A stretch of 64,000 bases of DNA from VXRN01 sp963664365 (GTDB lineage Bacteria; Chloroflexota; Dehalococcoidia; Lucifugimonadales; UBA1123), in the NCBI GenBank assembly GCA_963664365.1, contig OY761144.1:3224001-3288000 (forward strand), given 5' to 3'. The position numbers were made by a program, and so were the translations under genes. The notes beneath the pieces were generated by a model that saw only the letters and a program-made list of their open reading frames with translations, made no database searches and was not told the origin of the DNA. Below are positions 40,433 to 49,098 of the stretch, piece by piece (within the stretch, counting starts at the first letter, position 1; the number at the start of each line of letters is the position of its first letter).

Positions 40433-41212
40433 ATGAGTCGAACTATGCACAGATTCTTCATAAACCCAGACCGAATCGCCGGAGACACGGTCGAGTTCCC
40501 GCCGGACCTCTCCCGACAGATCCACCGCGTCCTCCGAATGGCCGCCGGAGACTCCGTTATCGCGCTCGACAACACCGGCTATGAATACATAGTCATGCTG
40601 TCATCCGTAAACCCCGACCTGACCCTGGGCCGAATCACCGACCGCTCGCCGGGATCGGGCGAACCTCACGTCCGCCTGACCCTCTACCAGGCCGCCATGA
40701 AGTCGGACAGGTTCGAGTGGGTACTTCAGAAGGGCGCCGAACTCGGAGTTCGCAAGTTCGTCCCCGTCGTGACGCAGCGAACGATGCGCCGCGACGCCTC
40801 ACTGTCGCCGAATCGGCGCGCCCGCTGGCTGAGAATCATCAGAGAGGCCGCCGAGCAGTCGGAAAGGTCACTGCTCCCCGAACTCGCCGAGACAGTCTAT
40901 CTTGAGGAAGCGCTAGACCGCGCCCCGCGTCCGATGATACTGGCCTGGGAACAGGAGGAAGAGACCTCAATAAAGTCCGCTTTCGACGCGCTGCGCGAGC
41001 AGTGTACGCCCGGACGAGAAATATCCGCGTTCGTAGGGCCTGTGGGCGGATTCGATCCGAAAGAGATCAAGTTGGCGCGAAGCCGCGGAGCGGTCACCGT
41101 AAGCCTGGGCCGAAGGGTTCTGCGGGCCGAGACGGCGGCGATAGTCCTAGTCACGGCCATCATGCACGAACTTGGAGAATTGGCGCCCGATCACCCTAAC
41201 AAGGGTAGGTAA
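40433..41212 (+). CDS. rsmE: 16S rRNA (uracil-1498-N3)-methyltransferase
   Basis: SPOUT-class methyltransferase that modifies U1498 of 16S rRNA. 259 residues: the N-terminal PUA-like domain (HRFFINPDRIAGDTVEFPPDLSRQIHRVLRM) and the knotted C-terminal domain with QKGAELGVRKFVPVVTQRTM, RIIREAAEQSERSLLPEL, VGPVGGFDPKEIKLARSRGAVTVSLGRRVLRAETAAIV. A second ATG at 40445 would give the usual MHRFF start. The last four codons (Asn-Lys-Gly-Arg) and the stop come from a dispersed repeat that begins at 41199, so the natural C-terminus was probably replaced or trimmed. Confidence 0.95.
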   Translation: MSRTMHRFFINPDRIAGDTVEFPPDLSRQIHRVLRMAAGDSVIALDNTGYEYIVMLSSVNPDLTLGRITDRSPGSGEPHVRLTLYQAAMKSDRFEWVLQKGAELGVRKFVPVVTQRTMRRDASLSPNRRARWLRIIREAAEQSERSLLPELAETVYLEEALDRAPRPMILAWEQEEETSIKSAFDALREQCTPGREISAFVGPVGGFDPKEIKLARSRGAVTVSLGRRVLRAETAAIVLVTAIMHELGELAPDHPNKGR

Positions 41213-41283
41213 ATGCAAAAACAACCACGAATATCAGTCAACAGGCCCCCTCTCCCTCTGGGAGAGGGTTGGGGTGAGGGTGA
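41199..41283. repeat. 85-base dispersed repeat, copy B
   Basis: Matches 22835-22920 throughout: ACAAGGGTAGG, then ACGAATATCAGTCAA, the CCCCTCTCCCTCTGGGAGAGGG hairpin and TTGGGGTGAGGGTGA. It overlaps the end of rsmE and fills the space before the convergent gpsA, where the hairpin may serve as terminator for both. Confidence 0.8.
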
Positions 41284-41296
41284 TTAAGATCAATGC

Positions 41297-42295
41297 CTAC
41301 TCAGGCCGCGGGTCCCGTCCCATGAGGTCCCGCACCGCCTGGGCGACCGACATGCCCCCAAACAGAATGTCGTGTATAGCCTGGGCTATCGGCATCTCGA
41401 CATTTAGTTGCCGCGCTAGGTCGAGCGCGGCCCGCGTCGTATCTACACCCTCCGCGACGTTCTGCATCCCGCGCCGTATGTCGTCCAGAGTCTCCCCCGC
41501 CGCCAACCGCTCACCCACCTGGTGGTTGCGGCTCAAGTTGCTGGCGCACGTCGCGACCAAGTCGCCCATGCCAGCCAAACCTGCGAAAGTTAGCGGATTC
41601 GCGCCCGCCGCGACCCCAAGCCGTGTCACCTCCGCCAGTCCGCGCGTCATGAACCCCGACTTCGCGTTGTCTCCGAGCCGCATCCCGTCGCACATCCCCG
41701 CGCCCAGCGCAATGATGTTCTTCAGCGCGCCGCACAACTCGACCCCCACCACGTCGTCATTCGTGTACGCCCTGAACACGGACGAGTTCACGATGTGCTG
41801 GACGCTAATCGCCGCCGCCGTGTCGCGTGACGCTATCACCGTCGGCGTCGGCAGACCTCTGACGACCTCGCTCGCCAGGTTAGGGCCGGACAGAGCGCAC
41901 ACGCCCCCTTCTCGGCCCGGCGGCAGTTCCTCTTCGATGACCTGGCTCATTCGCCGGACCGTGCTCAACTCAAGCCCCTTCGCCGCGCTCACCAAGATGG
42001 TACGGGACGGGGTGTACTCGACTGCGCCGCGGACATTGGCCCGCATGGTCTGGGACGGGACGGCGAAGATAGCCACGTCCGCAGCATCGAAAGCGGCGTC
42101 AGGGTCGGCGGTGGAGCGCATGGAGTCCGGAAACGGAAACCCCGGAACGAAGCGCGAGTTCTCACGCTCCGAGTTCAGCAGTCGCGCCTCATCGTCCGTT
42201 CGAGCCATCAGACGAACGTCGTGCCCCTCCCTCGCCATGATAATTCCGAGGGTCGTGCCCCAACTCGTCGTGCCGACTACCGTAACCGTCGCCAT
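41297..42295 (-). CDS. gpsA: NAD(P)-dependent glycerol-3-phosphate dehydrogenase
   Basis: Makes sn-glycerol-3-phosphate from dihydroxyacetone phosphate for phospholipid synthesis. 332 residues: the Rossmann motif VVGTTSWGTTLGIIMAREGH, AVPSQTMRANV, SAAKGLE (catalytic Lys region), SGPNLASEVVRGLPT, ALKNIIALGAGMCDGMRLGDNAKS with the catalytic Lys, and AGMGDLVATCASNLSRNH. It follows plsY by 16 bases, so substrate supply and acylation are encoded together. The 3' end meets the dispersed repeat of rsmE. Confidence 0.96.
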   Translation of the reverse strand: MATVTVVGTTSWGTTLGIIMAREGHDVRLMARTDDEARLLNSERENSRFVPGFPFPDSMRSTADPDAAFDAADVAIFAVPSQTMRANVRGAVEYTPSRTILVSAAKGLELSTVRRMSQVIEEELPPGREGGVCALSGPNLASEVVRGLPTPTVIASRDTAAAISVQHIVNSSVFRAYTNDDVVGVELCGALKNIIALGAGMCDGMRLGDNAKSGFMTRGLAEVTRLGVAAGANPLTFAGLAGMGDLVATCASNLSRNHQVGERLAAGETLDDIRRGMQNVAEGVDTTRAALDLARQLNVEMPIAQAIHDILFGGMSVAQAVRDLMGRDPRPE

Positions 42296-42311
42296 GAGTA
42301 ATACCGTCCGG

Positions 42312-42950
42312 TCAGTGGCCGCCGGCGAGATCCGCCGGCTGGCCTATCTTGCGCTCGGTGCCGTTGAGCAGGCGCGCGATGTTCCCCTTGTGCCGCAGAA
42401 CGATGAGCGTTCCGCCAACCAGACCGTACCACAAGTAGTCCGAGGGGGTATCCGCAATCCCTGTGATCGCAAGGATGACGAGAGCGAGAGACCCAAGCGA
42501 CGCCGCGAATATCGAGCCGAGGGACATGTATCGCGTAATTCCCACCAGGCCGAGCCCGATCAGAGAGGCTATCACGCCCGCTACGGGCGACAGAATCAGC
42601 AGCCCTCCCCAGCCGGACGCGGTGCTCCGTCCGCCTCGGAACCCTATGAACACCGGCCAACTGTGACCGAACAGCACCGCCAGAGCCGCCGCGGCCTCGG
42701 ACCCGGGCGAGTCGAAAGCCATCCGCGCGATCACCACCGCCAAGACGCCCTTGCCCATGTCCAGCAGCAGCACCGCGATAGCCACGCGCGCCCCCGCCGT
42801 GCGAAGCACGTTGGTCATGCCCGTGCTGCCGCTGCCGTGCTCGCGGACGTCCACGTTGGCGAACATCTTCCCGGCGAGATATCCGAACGGGAGCGACCCG
42901 ATCAGGTAGCCGACCGGAATCATAATCAGATATGGGATGTACGGGGTCAT
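42312..42950 (-). CDS. plsY: Glycerol-3-phosphate acyltransferase
   Basis: Membrane acyltransferase that moves an acyl group from acyl-phosphate to glycerol-3-phosphate. 212 residues, five or more membrane segments. Signature motifs: IPVGYLIGSLPFGYLAGKM, then DVREHGSGSTGMTNVLRTAG (motif 1), VLFGHSWPVFIGFRGGRSTASGWG (motif 2, usually GGKGVAT), and LVGGTLIVLRHKGNIARLLNGTERKIG (motif 3). The start overlaps the der stop by 4 bases. It belongs to der-plsY-gpsA. Confidence 0.94.
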   Translation of the reverse strand: MTPYIPYLIMIPVGYLIGSLPFGYLAGKMFANVDVREHGSGSTGMTNVLRTAGARVAIAVLLLDMGKGVLAVVIARMAFDSPGSEAAAALAVLFGHSWPVFIGFRGGRSTASGWGGLLILSPVAGVIASLIGLGLVGITRYMSLGSIFAASLGSLALVILAITGIADTPSDYLWYGLVGGTLIVLRHKGNIARLLNGTERKIGQPADLAGGH

Positions 42951-44269
42951 CGACCTCTACGCCCTTTGAACCGAATCTTCAGTGGACTGCCATGGAAATC
43001 GTATGCCCGTCTGAGGCTGTTTTCCAAGTATCTCTGGTATGAGAAATGAACCGTATCTGTACGATTCACGAAGAACGTAAAGCTGGGAGGGCCAACCCTG
43101 TCCTGAGCCACGCTGTATATCTTGAGGCTCCGGCCCTTGAGACCGGCCGGGGGGCGTTCGGCGATGGCGCTCATCATCGTCCGTCGGAGCTCATACCTCG
43201 GCACGCCCTTCATCCACTGGTCGTAAACCGAGAGCGCGGTGTCCAGAAGATCGTCCAAGCCGGTCCCATTCAGCGCCGACGTGAACAGCGCCGGCGCATA
43301 GTCGGCGAACTTGAAACGCTCCGCCAAAAGCGCCTCCATCTCGCCCCTGCCGACCCCAGCGCCCTCCAGCAGGTCCCACTTGTTGACGACCAGCGCCAGG
43401 CCCTTGTAGGCATCCAGTACATAGCTGGCTATGTGCGTGTCCTGAGCCGTGGCGGGCTCCGTCGCGTCCATCAGCAGCGCAACGACGTCCGCCCGGTCTA
43501 TCGCGCGCACCGACCGTATGACGCTGTACTTCTCGACTCCCGTGCCGATCTTCCCGCGCCGACGTATTCCCGCCGTGTCGATCAAAAGCACGTCCCGATC
43601 TTTGTGCTTGATGAGCGTATCTATCGTGTCGCGCGTCGTGCCCGGCACGTCGCTGACGATAGAACGGTTCTCGCCCGTAAGCGCGTTCAGCAGCATGGAC
43701 TTGCCGACGTTCGGCCTCCCGACGATCGCCAGCCGAACGTCCGCGTCCGGCTCGGGAAACTCAGGCTCAGGCGGAAAGTTCTCGATGACCTCGGCCATCA
43801 TGTCGTCCAGGCCCAAGTTGTGGTACCCGCTGATCGGATAAGGTTCGCCCAATCCAAGCTCGTGAAACTCGTGCGCGCCGTCCGCCTTCCCATCCGTATC
43901 GACCTTGTTCACCGCCAGCGCTATGGGCTTCCCGCTCGGTCGCAGCGCGTCCGCCACGTCCATGTCGGCGGCTGTCACCCCTGCCGTCACATCGACCACC
44001 ATTATTATGATATCCGCGTCCTCTATCGCCGTCTCGGCCTGCGCCCTGACCTCACGCCAGAGGTCGCTTTCCGGGACCGCCTCCATTCCGCCCGTATCGA
44101 CGAGTATGAAGGGGTAGTCCGCCCACACGGTCTCCAGCATGACCCTGTCCCGCGTGGTTCCGGACCGCTTCGACACGATGGCCACAGTCCGCCCGACCAG
44201 CCTGTTGAACAGGGTGGACTTTCCAACGTTGGGTCTGCCTACTATGGCGACGACCGGCTTGGCCACCAT
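42947..44269 (-). CDS. der: Ribosome-assembly GTPase Der (EngA)
   Basis: Tandem-domain GTPase needed for 50S ribosome maturation. 440 residues. First G-domain: GRPNVGKSTLFNRLVG at residues 10-25, DTGG, NKVD. Second: GRPNVGKSMLLNALTG from about 187, DTAGIRRRGKI, NKWD. The KH-like C-terminal domain (from about 355) has VPRYELRRTMMSAIAERPPAGLKGRSLKIYSVAQ. This is the normal order and length. Starts at ATG 44269, 66 bases after the end of argF. Confidence 0.97.
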   Translation of the reverse strand: MVAKPVVAIVGRPNVGKSTLFNRLVGRTVAIVSKRSGTTRDRVMLETVWADYPFILVDTGGMEAVPESDLWREVRAQAETAIEDADIIIMVVDVTAGVTAADMDVADALRPSGKPIALAVNKVDTDGKADGAHEFHELGLGEPYPISGYHNLGLDDMMAEVIENFPPEPEFPEPDADVRLAIVGRPNVGKSMLLNALTGENRSIVSDVPGTTRDTIDTLIKHKDRDVLLIDTAGIRRRGKIGTGVEKYSVIRSVRAIDRADVVALLMDATEPATAQDTHIASYVLDAYKGLALVVNKWDLLEGAGVGRGEMEALLAERFKFADYAPALFTSALNGTGLDDLLDTALSVYDQWMKGVPRYELRRTMMSAIAERPPAGLKGRSLKIYSVAQDRVGPPSFTFFVNRTDTVHFSYQRYLENSLRRAYDFHGSPLKIRFKGRRGR

Positions 44270-44335
44270 TACCCCCGTGTCAGTGACTCAATGCGGACGG
44301 CGGAGCGCTCCGCCGATTGGGAAATACGAAGCGGG

Positions 44336-45250
44336 CTACTCGCCCATCAACTCAGCGAGTATCGCTTTCTGGGCGTGAAGGCGATTCTCCGCTTGGTGGA
44401 ACACGATAGACCTCGGATGATCCAGCATGTCTTCCGAGACCTCCTCGCCCCGATGCGCCGGCATGTCGTGCATGAACACCGCTTCCGAGTCGGCGCGCGA
44501 CATCAGGCCGCCGTCCACGCGGTACTTCGTGAATATACCGCGCCGCGCGTCAGCCTCGGCTTCGTCGCCCATGCTGATCCAGACGTCGGTATAGACCACG
44601 TCCGCGCCATCCACGGCGGCGTCCGGAGACTCGGTCCAGTCCAGGTTCGTCTCGTTCTCGGCGGACCTCCGCCGAGCCACGTCCCACGCTATCTCGGGCA
44701 CGCGGTAATCCGGCGGCGACGCGATCGCGAAGTTCGCCCCGACCGACGAGCACGCTATCGCCAGGCTGGAAGCTATGTTGTTCCCGTCCCCAACGTATGC
44801 CACGCTCAACCCCGCCAGGTCGCCCTTGTGCTCGTTCATGCTCAGCAGGTCGCCGATTGCCTGGCAAGGGTGGGCGAGGTCCGACAGAGCGTTGACCACC
44901 GGAACGGCGGAGTACTCGGCCAGTATCTCCAGGCTCCGATGCGAGAATACCCGCGCCACGATAACGTCCACCAGCCTGTCCAGCACCCGCGCCACGTCTT
45001 CAGCAGGCTCGCGTGTGCCGAGTCCGACGTCCGACTGGCTCAGGTAGATGCACGACCCGCCCATCTGCTTGACGCCGACCTCGAAGCTGACCCGCGTTCG
45101 CAGCGACGGCTTCTCGAACAGCAGCGCCGCCACCTTGCCGTCCATCGCCTTCGGCGTGACGCCCTCCTTCATAGAGCGCGCCTTCTTCACCATCTGCCTG
45201 ATCTCCTCGGAATCGAGGTCCGCCAGCCACAGAAAATCTTTACCTTTCAT
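44336..45250 (-). CDS. argF: Ornithine carbamoyltransferase
   Basis: Makes citrulline from ornithine and carbamoyl phosphate. 304 residues: carbamoyl-phosphate motif PSLRTRVSFEVG, YLSQSDVGLG, and HPCQAIGDLLSMNEHKG; the ornithine-side SMG loop is DVWISMGDEAE. The motif near the C-terminus that is HCLPAHRG in most family members reads MHDMPAHRGEEV, with Asp replacing the ornithine-contacting Cys. The SMG loop supports ornithine as substrate all the same. No other arg genes are nearby. It lies between trmD and der. Confidence 0.93.
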   Translation of the reverse strand: MKGKDFLWLADLDSEEIRQMVKKARSMKEGVTPKAMDGKVAALLFEKPSLRTRVSFEVGVKQMGGSCIYLSQSDVGLGTREPAEDVARVLDRLVDVIVARVFSHRSLEILAEYSAVPVVNALSDLAHPCQAIGDLLSMNEHKGDLAGLSVAYVGDGNNIASSLAIACSSVGANFAIASPPDYRVPEIAWDVARRRSAENETNLDWTESPDAAVDGADVVYTDVWISMGDEAEADARRGIFTKYRVDGGLMSRADSEAVFMHDMPAHRGEEVSEDMLDHPRSIVFHQAENRLHAQKAILAELMGE

Positions 45251-45313
45251 ACGACCTCCTCAGATCGCCTAATATACCAGATTCCGTTGCGTCGCCGTTC
45301 CCATTGCCCATAC

Positions 45314-46057
45314 TCACCCCCCCAACCCCGCCAAAAACCGCCGGTCTTCAGCGCTCAGTTCGTCGGCGTCAAGACTGCCCAGCAAGTCCGGCCTGCGCTC
45401 GAAGGTCCGGCGCAGGGACTCTCGACGCTGCCACCTGGCGACCTCGGCGTGGTGGCCCGACAGCAGGATCTCCGGCGCCTCCCAATCTCTGAACCGCGCT
45501 GGTCTCGTGTAGAGCGGATGCTGGAGCAGGCCCGTTGTGAAAGAGTCGTTGCCCGTCGATTCCGCCGACCCCACCACTCCGGGCACGAGGCGCGACACCG
45601 CCTCCATCAGCGCCATTGCGGCGATCTCCCCGCCTCCAAGCACATAGTCGCCTATGCTGATCTCGTCAGTCGCGAGATGCTGGCGGACCCGTTCATCTAC
45701 TCCCTCGTACCGTCCGCATATCAGAGCCATCTCGTCGAGGCCCGCGAGCTCCTCCGCGACCCTCTGCGTGAACGTGCGGCCCTGCGGAGTCAGCAGTATC
45801 ACCCGCGCCGACTCGCCAAGCTCGCCCGAAGCGCGCAACGTCTCCACGCCCTCGAACAGCGGCTCCGGCTTCATCACCATCCCCGGACCTCCGCTGTACG
45901 GGTAGTCATCTACGGTCCGATGCCGGTCGTGCGTGAAGTCGCGGATGTTGTGTACCCGGACCGAAATTACTCCCTGGCGTATCGCGCGGCCCATGATGCT
46001 CTCGCCGAGCGGCCCCTCGAACATCTTCGGGAACAGGGTCAGGACGTGGAAGCGCAT
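45314..46057 (-). CDS. trmD: tRNA (guanine-37-N1)-methyltransferase
   Basis: SPOUT methyltransferase that makes m1G37 and prevents frameshifting. 247 residues from ATG 46057; longer frames upstream run through the moaB gene and are not real. Motifs: FHVLTLFPKMFEGPLGESIMGRA, YPYSGGPGMVMKPEPLF, LLTPQGRTFTQ, ICGRYEGVDERV and SIGDYVLGGGEIAAMALMEAVSRLVPGVVG, then the C-terminal helices with LLQHPLYTRPARF. It lies 14 bases after moaB. The usual rpsP-rimM-rplS neighbours are absent. Confidence 0.96.
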   Translation of the reverse strand: MRFHVLTLFPKMFEGPLGESIMGRAIRQGVISVRVHNIRDFTHDRHRTVDDYPYSGGPGMVMKPEPLFEGVETLRASGELGESARVILLTPQGRTFTQRVAEELAGLDEMALICGRYEGVDERVRQHLATDEISIGDYVLGGGEIAAMALMEAVSRLVPGVVGSAESTGNDSFTTGLLQHPLYTRPARFRDWEAPEILLSGHHAEVARWQRRESLRRTFERRPDLLGSLDADELSAEDRRFLAGLGG

Positions 46058-46071
46058 CGGGAGTATCGGAC

Positions 46072-46572
46072 CTACGGACTGCCGTGTGTCCGCCAGCCGC
46101 GTATCATCTCCAGAGCGTGCGGAATCGCCTTCAGCGCGACCTCCAGCGTCTCGCGGACCCCTGTCGGACTGCCGGGCAGGTTCACGATCAGGCATCCGTT
46201 GCGAACTCCGACCACTCCGCGGCTGAGCATGGCGAAAGGAGTATTCTTCAGCGTCTCCATCCGCATCGCCTCCGCGATTCCCGGCGCCTCTATGTCTATG
46301 ACCGCGCGGGTCGCCTCCGGAGTCACGTCCCTGGGTCCCAAGCCAGTGCCGCCCGTGGTTACCACCACGTCGGCCACCGCGGCGTCGCACCACTCCCTAA
46401 GCTGCGATGAGATCAGCGCCGATTCGTCGGGGACGATCCTCCGGTCCACCTGTATGAACCCGGCCTGGGCCATCATCTCCGCGATCGCGTCGCCGCTGGT
46501 GTCCTCGCGCTCCCCCTTGGAGCCGGCGTCGCTGATGGTCAGCGACGCGAATCTAAACTCTGTCTTTTGCAT
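46072..46572 (-). CDS. Molybdenum cofactor biosynthesis protein, MoaB/Mog family
   Basis: Molybdopterin-adenylating (MogA) or MoaB-like enzyme. 166 residues: SLTISDAGSKGEREDTSGDAI, the MoCF motif TTGGTGLGPRDVTPEATRAV, NTPFAMLSRGVVGVRNGCLIVNLPGSPTGVRETLEVAL. The adenylyl/pterin-binding GGTG and SP(T/K)xxRE are intact. No other cofactor genes are near; it is simply first of the moaB-trmD-argF-der-plsY-gpsA run. MogA and MoaB cannot be separated by eye. Confidence 0.92.
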   Translation of the reverse strand: MQKTEFRFASLTISDAGSKGEREDTSGDAIAEMMAQAGFIQVDRRIVPDESALISSQLREWCDAAVADVVVTTGGTGLGPRDVTPEATRAVIDIEAPGIAEAMRMETLKNTPFAMLSRGVVGVRNGCLIVNLPGSPTGVRETLEVALKAIPHALEMIRGWRTHGSP

Positions 46573-46796
46573 TTTCCAAGACTTCTCAAAAGTTAGGTTA
46601 ATCGTCTCTCAATTTTCCTTGCGCATCGGATATGCTAGGTGGGACACTTGCCAAGTCCGCGCAGAACCTGCTCCGCGGCTCCCGACTAAAGGGCGTCGGG
46701 CATACTGTATGTTACCATGTACTGATGAAGTGTCCATACGGCGGACGATTCTGCGACGGAGCCATCGACAGACCGAACAAGCGCAGCCGAACAGAT

Positions 46797-47747
46797 ATGA
46801 TAACCTTGGCCAGAGAAAAGACGCACGCCCCCCCGAACCATCGGCCCGCTATGGTCGCCGAGATGCTTATAGCCATGTCGGTCATGCCGGGAGGCTCTTA
46901 CATTGACTGCAACGTCGGGGATGGCGGTCACACTGAAGCCATTCTGAAAACGGCGCACGGCGCGCGCGTTCTGGGCATCGACCTGGACAAGGAGGCCCTG
47001 GAGCGCGCGGCGTCCAGGCTCACGCGTTGGAGATACCAGGTTGACCTGTGCCACGGCAACTTCGCCGATGTCCACGCCATCGCGCATAACAACCACTTCT
47101 TGCCCGCGTGTGGCGTCCTATTCGACCTTGGAGTGTCGTCCGCGCAACTCGACACCCCGGAGCGTGGTTTCAGCTTCAGGCACGACGCCCGGCTGGACAT
47201 GCGCTTCGATCCCGGCGAGGGCCTCACCGCCTACGACATCGTCAATCGCTGGCCGCTGTCCAAGCTGGAGGAGATCATCCGCGACCTCGGCGACGAGCCC
47301 AGAGCGGCCCGCGTCGCAAGGGGCATCGTCAAAAACCGACGTATCGAGACCACGGGCCAACTCGCCGGCGTCGTAACCGATGCCCTCAACTGGCCCGCAT
47401 ACAGCCGCAACCATCCCGCGACACGCACATTCCAGGCGCTTCGCATGGCCGTCAACGCTGAAATTGAGAGCTTGGAACGCGGACTCGCCCAGGCGGTACA
47501 ATCGCTCCAGCCCAAAGGACGGCTCGTCGTCATCAGCTATCACTCCATAGACGACAGGATAGTAAAGGAATTCATTCGAGAGAGCTCCTCAGGGTGTTCG
47601 TGTCCTCCGATGCTCCCTGAGTGCATTTGCGACAAGACGCCAATGCTCAAGCCGATCGGCAAGGGGGCCGTCAAGCCCACCATCTCGGAGGTTAGAAACA
47701 ATCCGCGAGCCCGAAGCGCCAGAATGAGGGTGGCTGAGAGGCTGTAA
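46797..47747 (+). CDS. rsmH: 16S rRNA (cytosine-1402-N4)-methyltransferase
   Basis: Methylates C1402 of 16S rRNA; the gene commonly opens the division cluster. 316 residues from ATG 46797, which gives the standard N-terminus (HAPPNHRPAMVAEMLIAM); no clear ribosome-binding site precedes it, and ATG 46725 is an alternative. Motifs: GGSYIDCNVGDGGHTEAIL, GIDLDKEALERA, LFDLGVSSAQLDTPERGFSFRHDARLDMRFD, TFQALRMAVNAEIESLERGL and VISYHSIDDRIVKEFI. A Cys-rich stretch (CSCPPMLPECICD) is normal. mraZ, which usually precedes it, is absent; the 224 bases upstream hold no recognisable gene or clear promoter. Confidence 0.95.
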   Translation: MITLAREKTHAPPNHRPAMVAEMLIAMSVMPGGSYIDCNVGDGGHTEAILKTAHGARVLGIDLDKEALERAASRLTRWRYQVDLCHGNFADVHAIAHNNHFLPACGVLFDLGVSSAQLDTPERGFSFRHDARLDMRFDPGEGLTAYDIVNRWPLSKLEEIIRDLGDEPRAARVARGIVKNRRIETTGQLAGVVTDALNWPAYSRNHPATRTFQALRMAVNAEIESLERGLAQAVQSLQPKGRLVVISYHSIDDRIVKEFIRESSSGCSCPPMLPECICDKTPMLKPIGKGAVKPTISEVRNNPRARSARMRVAERL

Positions 47748-47782
47748 ACAGCGTCGGACTTTATTCGACGATGCCTCGTGTG

Positions 47783-47788
47783 TAGAAT
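47783..47788 (+). promoter_or_regulatory. Possible -10 element before ftsA
   Basis: TAGAAT, with TTTATT (47760-47765) 17 bases upstream as a poor -35. A start near 47795 would give ftsA a 32-base leader and transcription independent of rsmH. Weak. Confidence 0.3.
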
Positions 47789-47826
47789 ATGTCGGTGAAA
47801 ATCCATAAGGCTTCAGAGAACACGGA

Positions 47827-49068
47827 ATGACCCAAGACTCGAAAGTCATCGCGGCGGTTGACGTGGGCACTACCAAAGTGTGTACCATAATCGCGCGTCC
47901 GGAGGGCGCGAGACAGTTCTCCGTTCTCTCATACAGCGTAGTGCCGTCGCGCGGCATGGAAAGGGGCATCATCACTGACGTCTCGGAGGCCGAAGAGTCC
48001 ATCCGAAGCTCGATTTCGGACGCGGTCGACAAGGCCGACGCCGCCGTCACGGCCGCATACGTGGGAATCACCGGCGCACATGTCTCCTTCGAGAACCGAT
48101 ACGACCGCATCGACTGGGCAGCCGCAAGGGGTGTCATCACCCGCGCGGACCTAGCCAAGATACCCGTGACCGTTGCCGAAGCCAGCAAACAGCCGGGGAG
48201 GCAAGTGCTTCATGCCCTGCCGCGCAACTACATCCTGGACGGTCAGAGCGGCATAGTCGATCCTCTGGGTATGCACACCAAGAGGATGGAGGTCGATAGC
48301 CACGTCGTGTCTGCCGAGGTCTCCACGGTCCGCAGGCTCTCCCAATCGGTCGAGAAAGCGGGTTTCGCCGTCCAAGCGCTAGTGCTGGAGCCGCTCGCCA
48401 GCTCGGAAGCGGTACTCTCCGAAGCCGAAAAATTCGATGACGCCGTCCTCGTGGACATGGGAGGCGGCACTTCCGACATCATCATGTTCGATAGGGGAAT
48501 AGTCGAGTACACCTCGGTGCTCCCCATTGGCGGATTCCAGTTCACCAACGATATGTGCGTCGCCTTCAACACCACCTACGAGGCTGCCGAAGCGGTCAAG
48601 CTGGAATACGGCAACACCGACCCGGCCACGTTCGGCGCGCTCGATGACGTTGGAATGCCCGTCAGAGGCAGGCAGCTAGACACCCGAGTCAGCCTGCGCG
48701 AAATCTCACAACTTCTCAGAGAGCGCGCCAGAGAGTTGATGAGGCTCATCCGCATCAAGATGGCCGACGCGGGCGTTGACGATCCCACCAAGAGAACTCT
48801 GGTGCTCACGGGCGGAAGCTCCCGACTTCCGGGACTCGACGCCCTCGTGAAACGACACGTGACCCCAAGCGTCAGAATTGGCGGCGCCAACCCGAGGGCC
48901 GACTTGCCGGAGGTCCTAAAAGGCCCGGAATTCGCCACCAGCGTCGGCCTCGTCATGTGGGCCATGAAGCATCCGGTGCCTCCATCCAAGATTTCGACGA
49001 CAGGTCAGCCGCGCAACTCACACAGGAAAAAACGCCCACGACTACTCAGGTGGATGTTTCCGGAATAG
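47827..49068 (+). CDS. ftsA: Cell division protein FtsA
   Basis: Actin-like protein that tethers FtsZ to the membrane. 413 residues: phosphate-1 loop IAAVDVGTTKVCTII, the FtsA-specific 1C domain (about 85-165), phosphate-2 LVDMGGGTSDIIMF and adenosine loop LVLTGGSSRLPGLDALV. The C-terminal RKKRPRLLRWMFPE is an amphipathic membrane-targeting helix. It starts 79 bases after rsmH and leads directly into ftsZ. Mur, ftsI, ftsW, ftsQ and mra genes normally between rsmH and ftsA are missing. Confidence 0.94.
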   Translation: MTQDSKVIAAVDVGTTKVCTIIARPEGARQFSVLSYSVVPSRGMERGIITDVSEAEESIRSSISDAVDKADAAVTAAYVGITGAHVSFENRYDRIDWAAARGVITRADLAKIPVTVAEASKQPGRQVLHALPRNYILDGQSGIVDPLGMHTKRMEVDSHVVSAEVSTVRRLSQSVEKAGFAVQALVLEPLASSEAVLSEAEKFDDAVLVDMGGGTSDIIMFDRGIVEYTSVLPIGGFQFTNDMCVAFNTTYEAAEAVKLEYGNTDPATFGALDDVGMPVRGRQLDTRVSLREISQLLRERARELMRLIRIKMADAGVDDPTKRTLVLTGGSSRLPGLDALVKRHVTPSVRIGGANPRADLPEVLKGPEFATSVGLVMWAMKHPVPPSKISTTGQPRNSHRKKRPRLLRWMFPE

Positions 49069-49098
49069 GCCTTTAATTAGATAACCGGGGGGATAGGC

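Noticed and set aside
41172..43049. 625-codon plus-strand frame
   Set aside because: It lies opposite gpsA and plsY and begins inside rsmE and the dispersed repeat; no recognisable domain.
43046..46906. Very long plus-strand open frame of 1286 codons
   Set aside because: It is antisense to der, argF, trmD and moaB, all well-recognised genes; GC-rich coding creates stop-poor opposite frames. The translation is Arg/His/Pro-rich with no domain.
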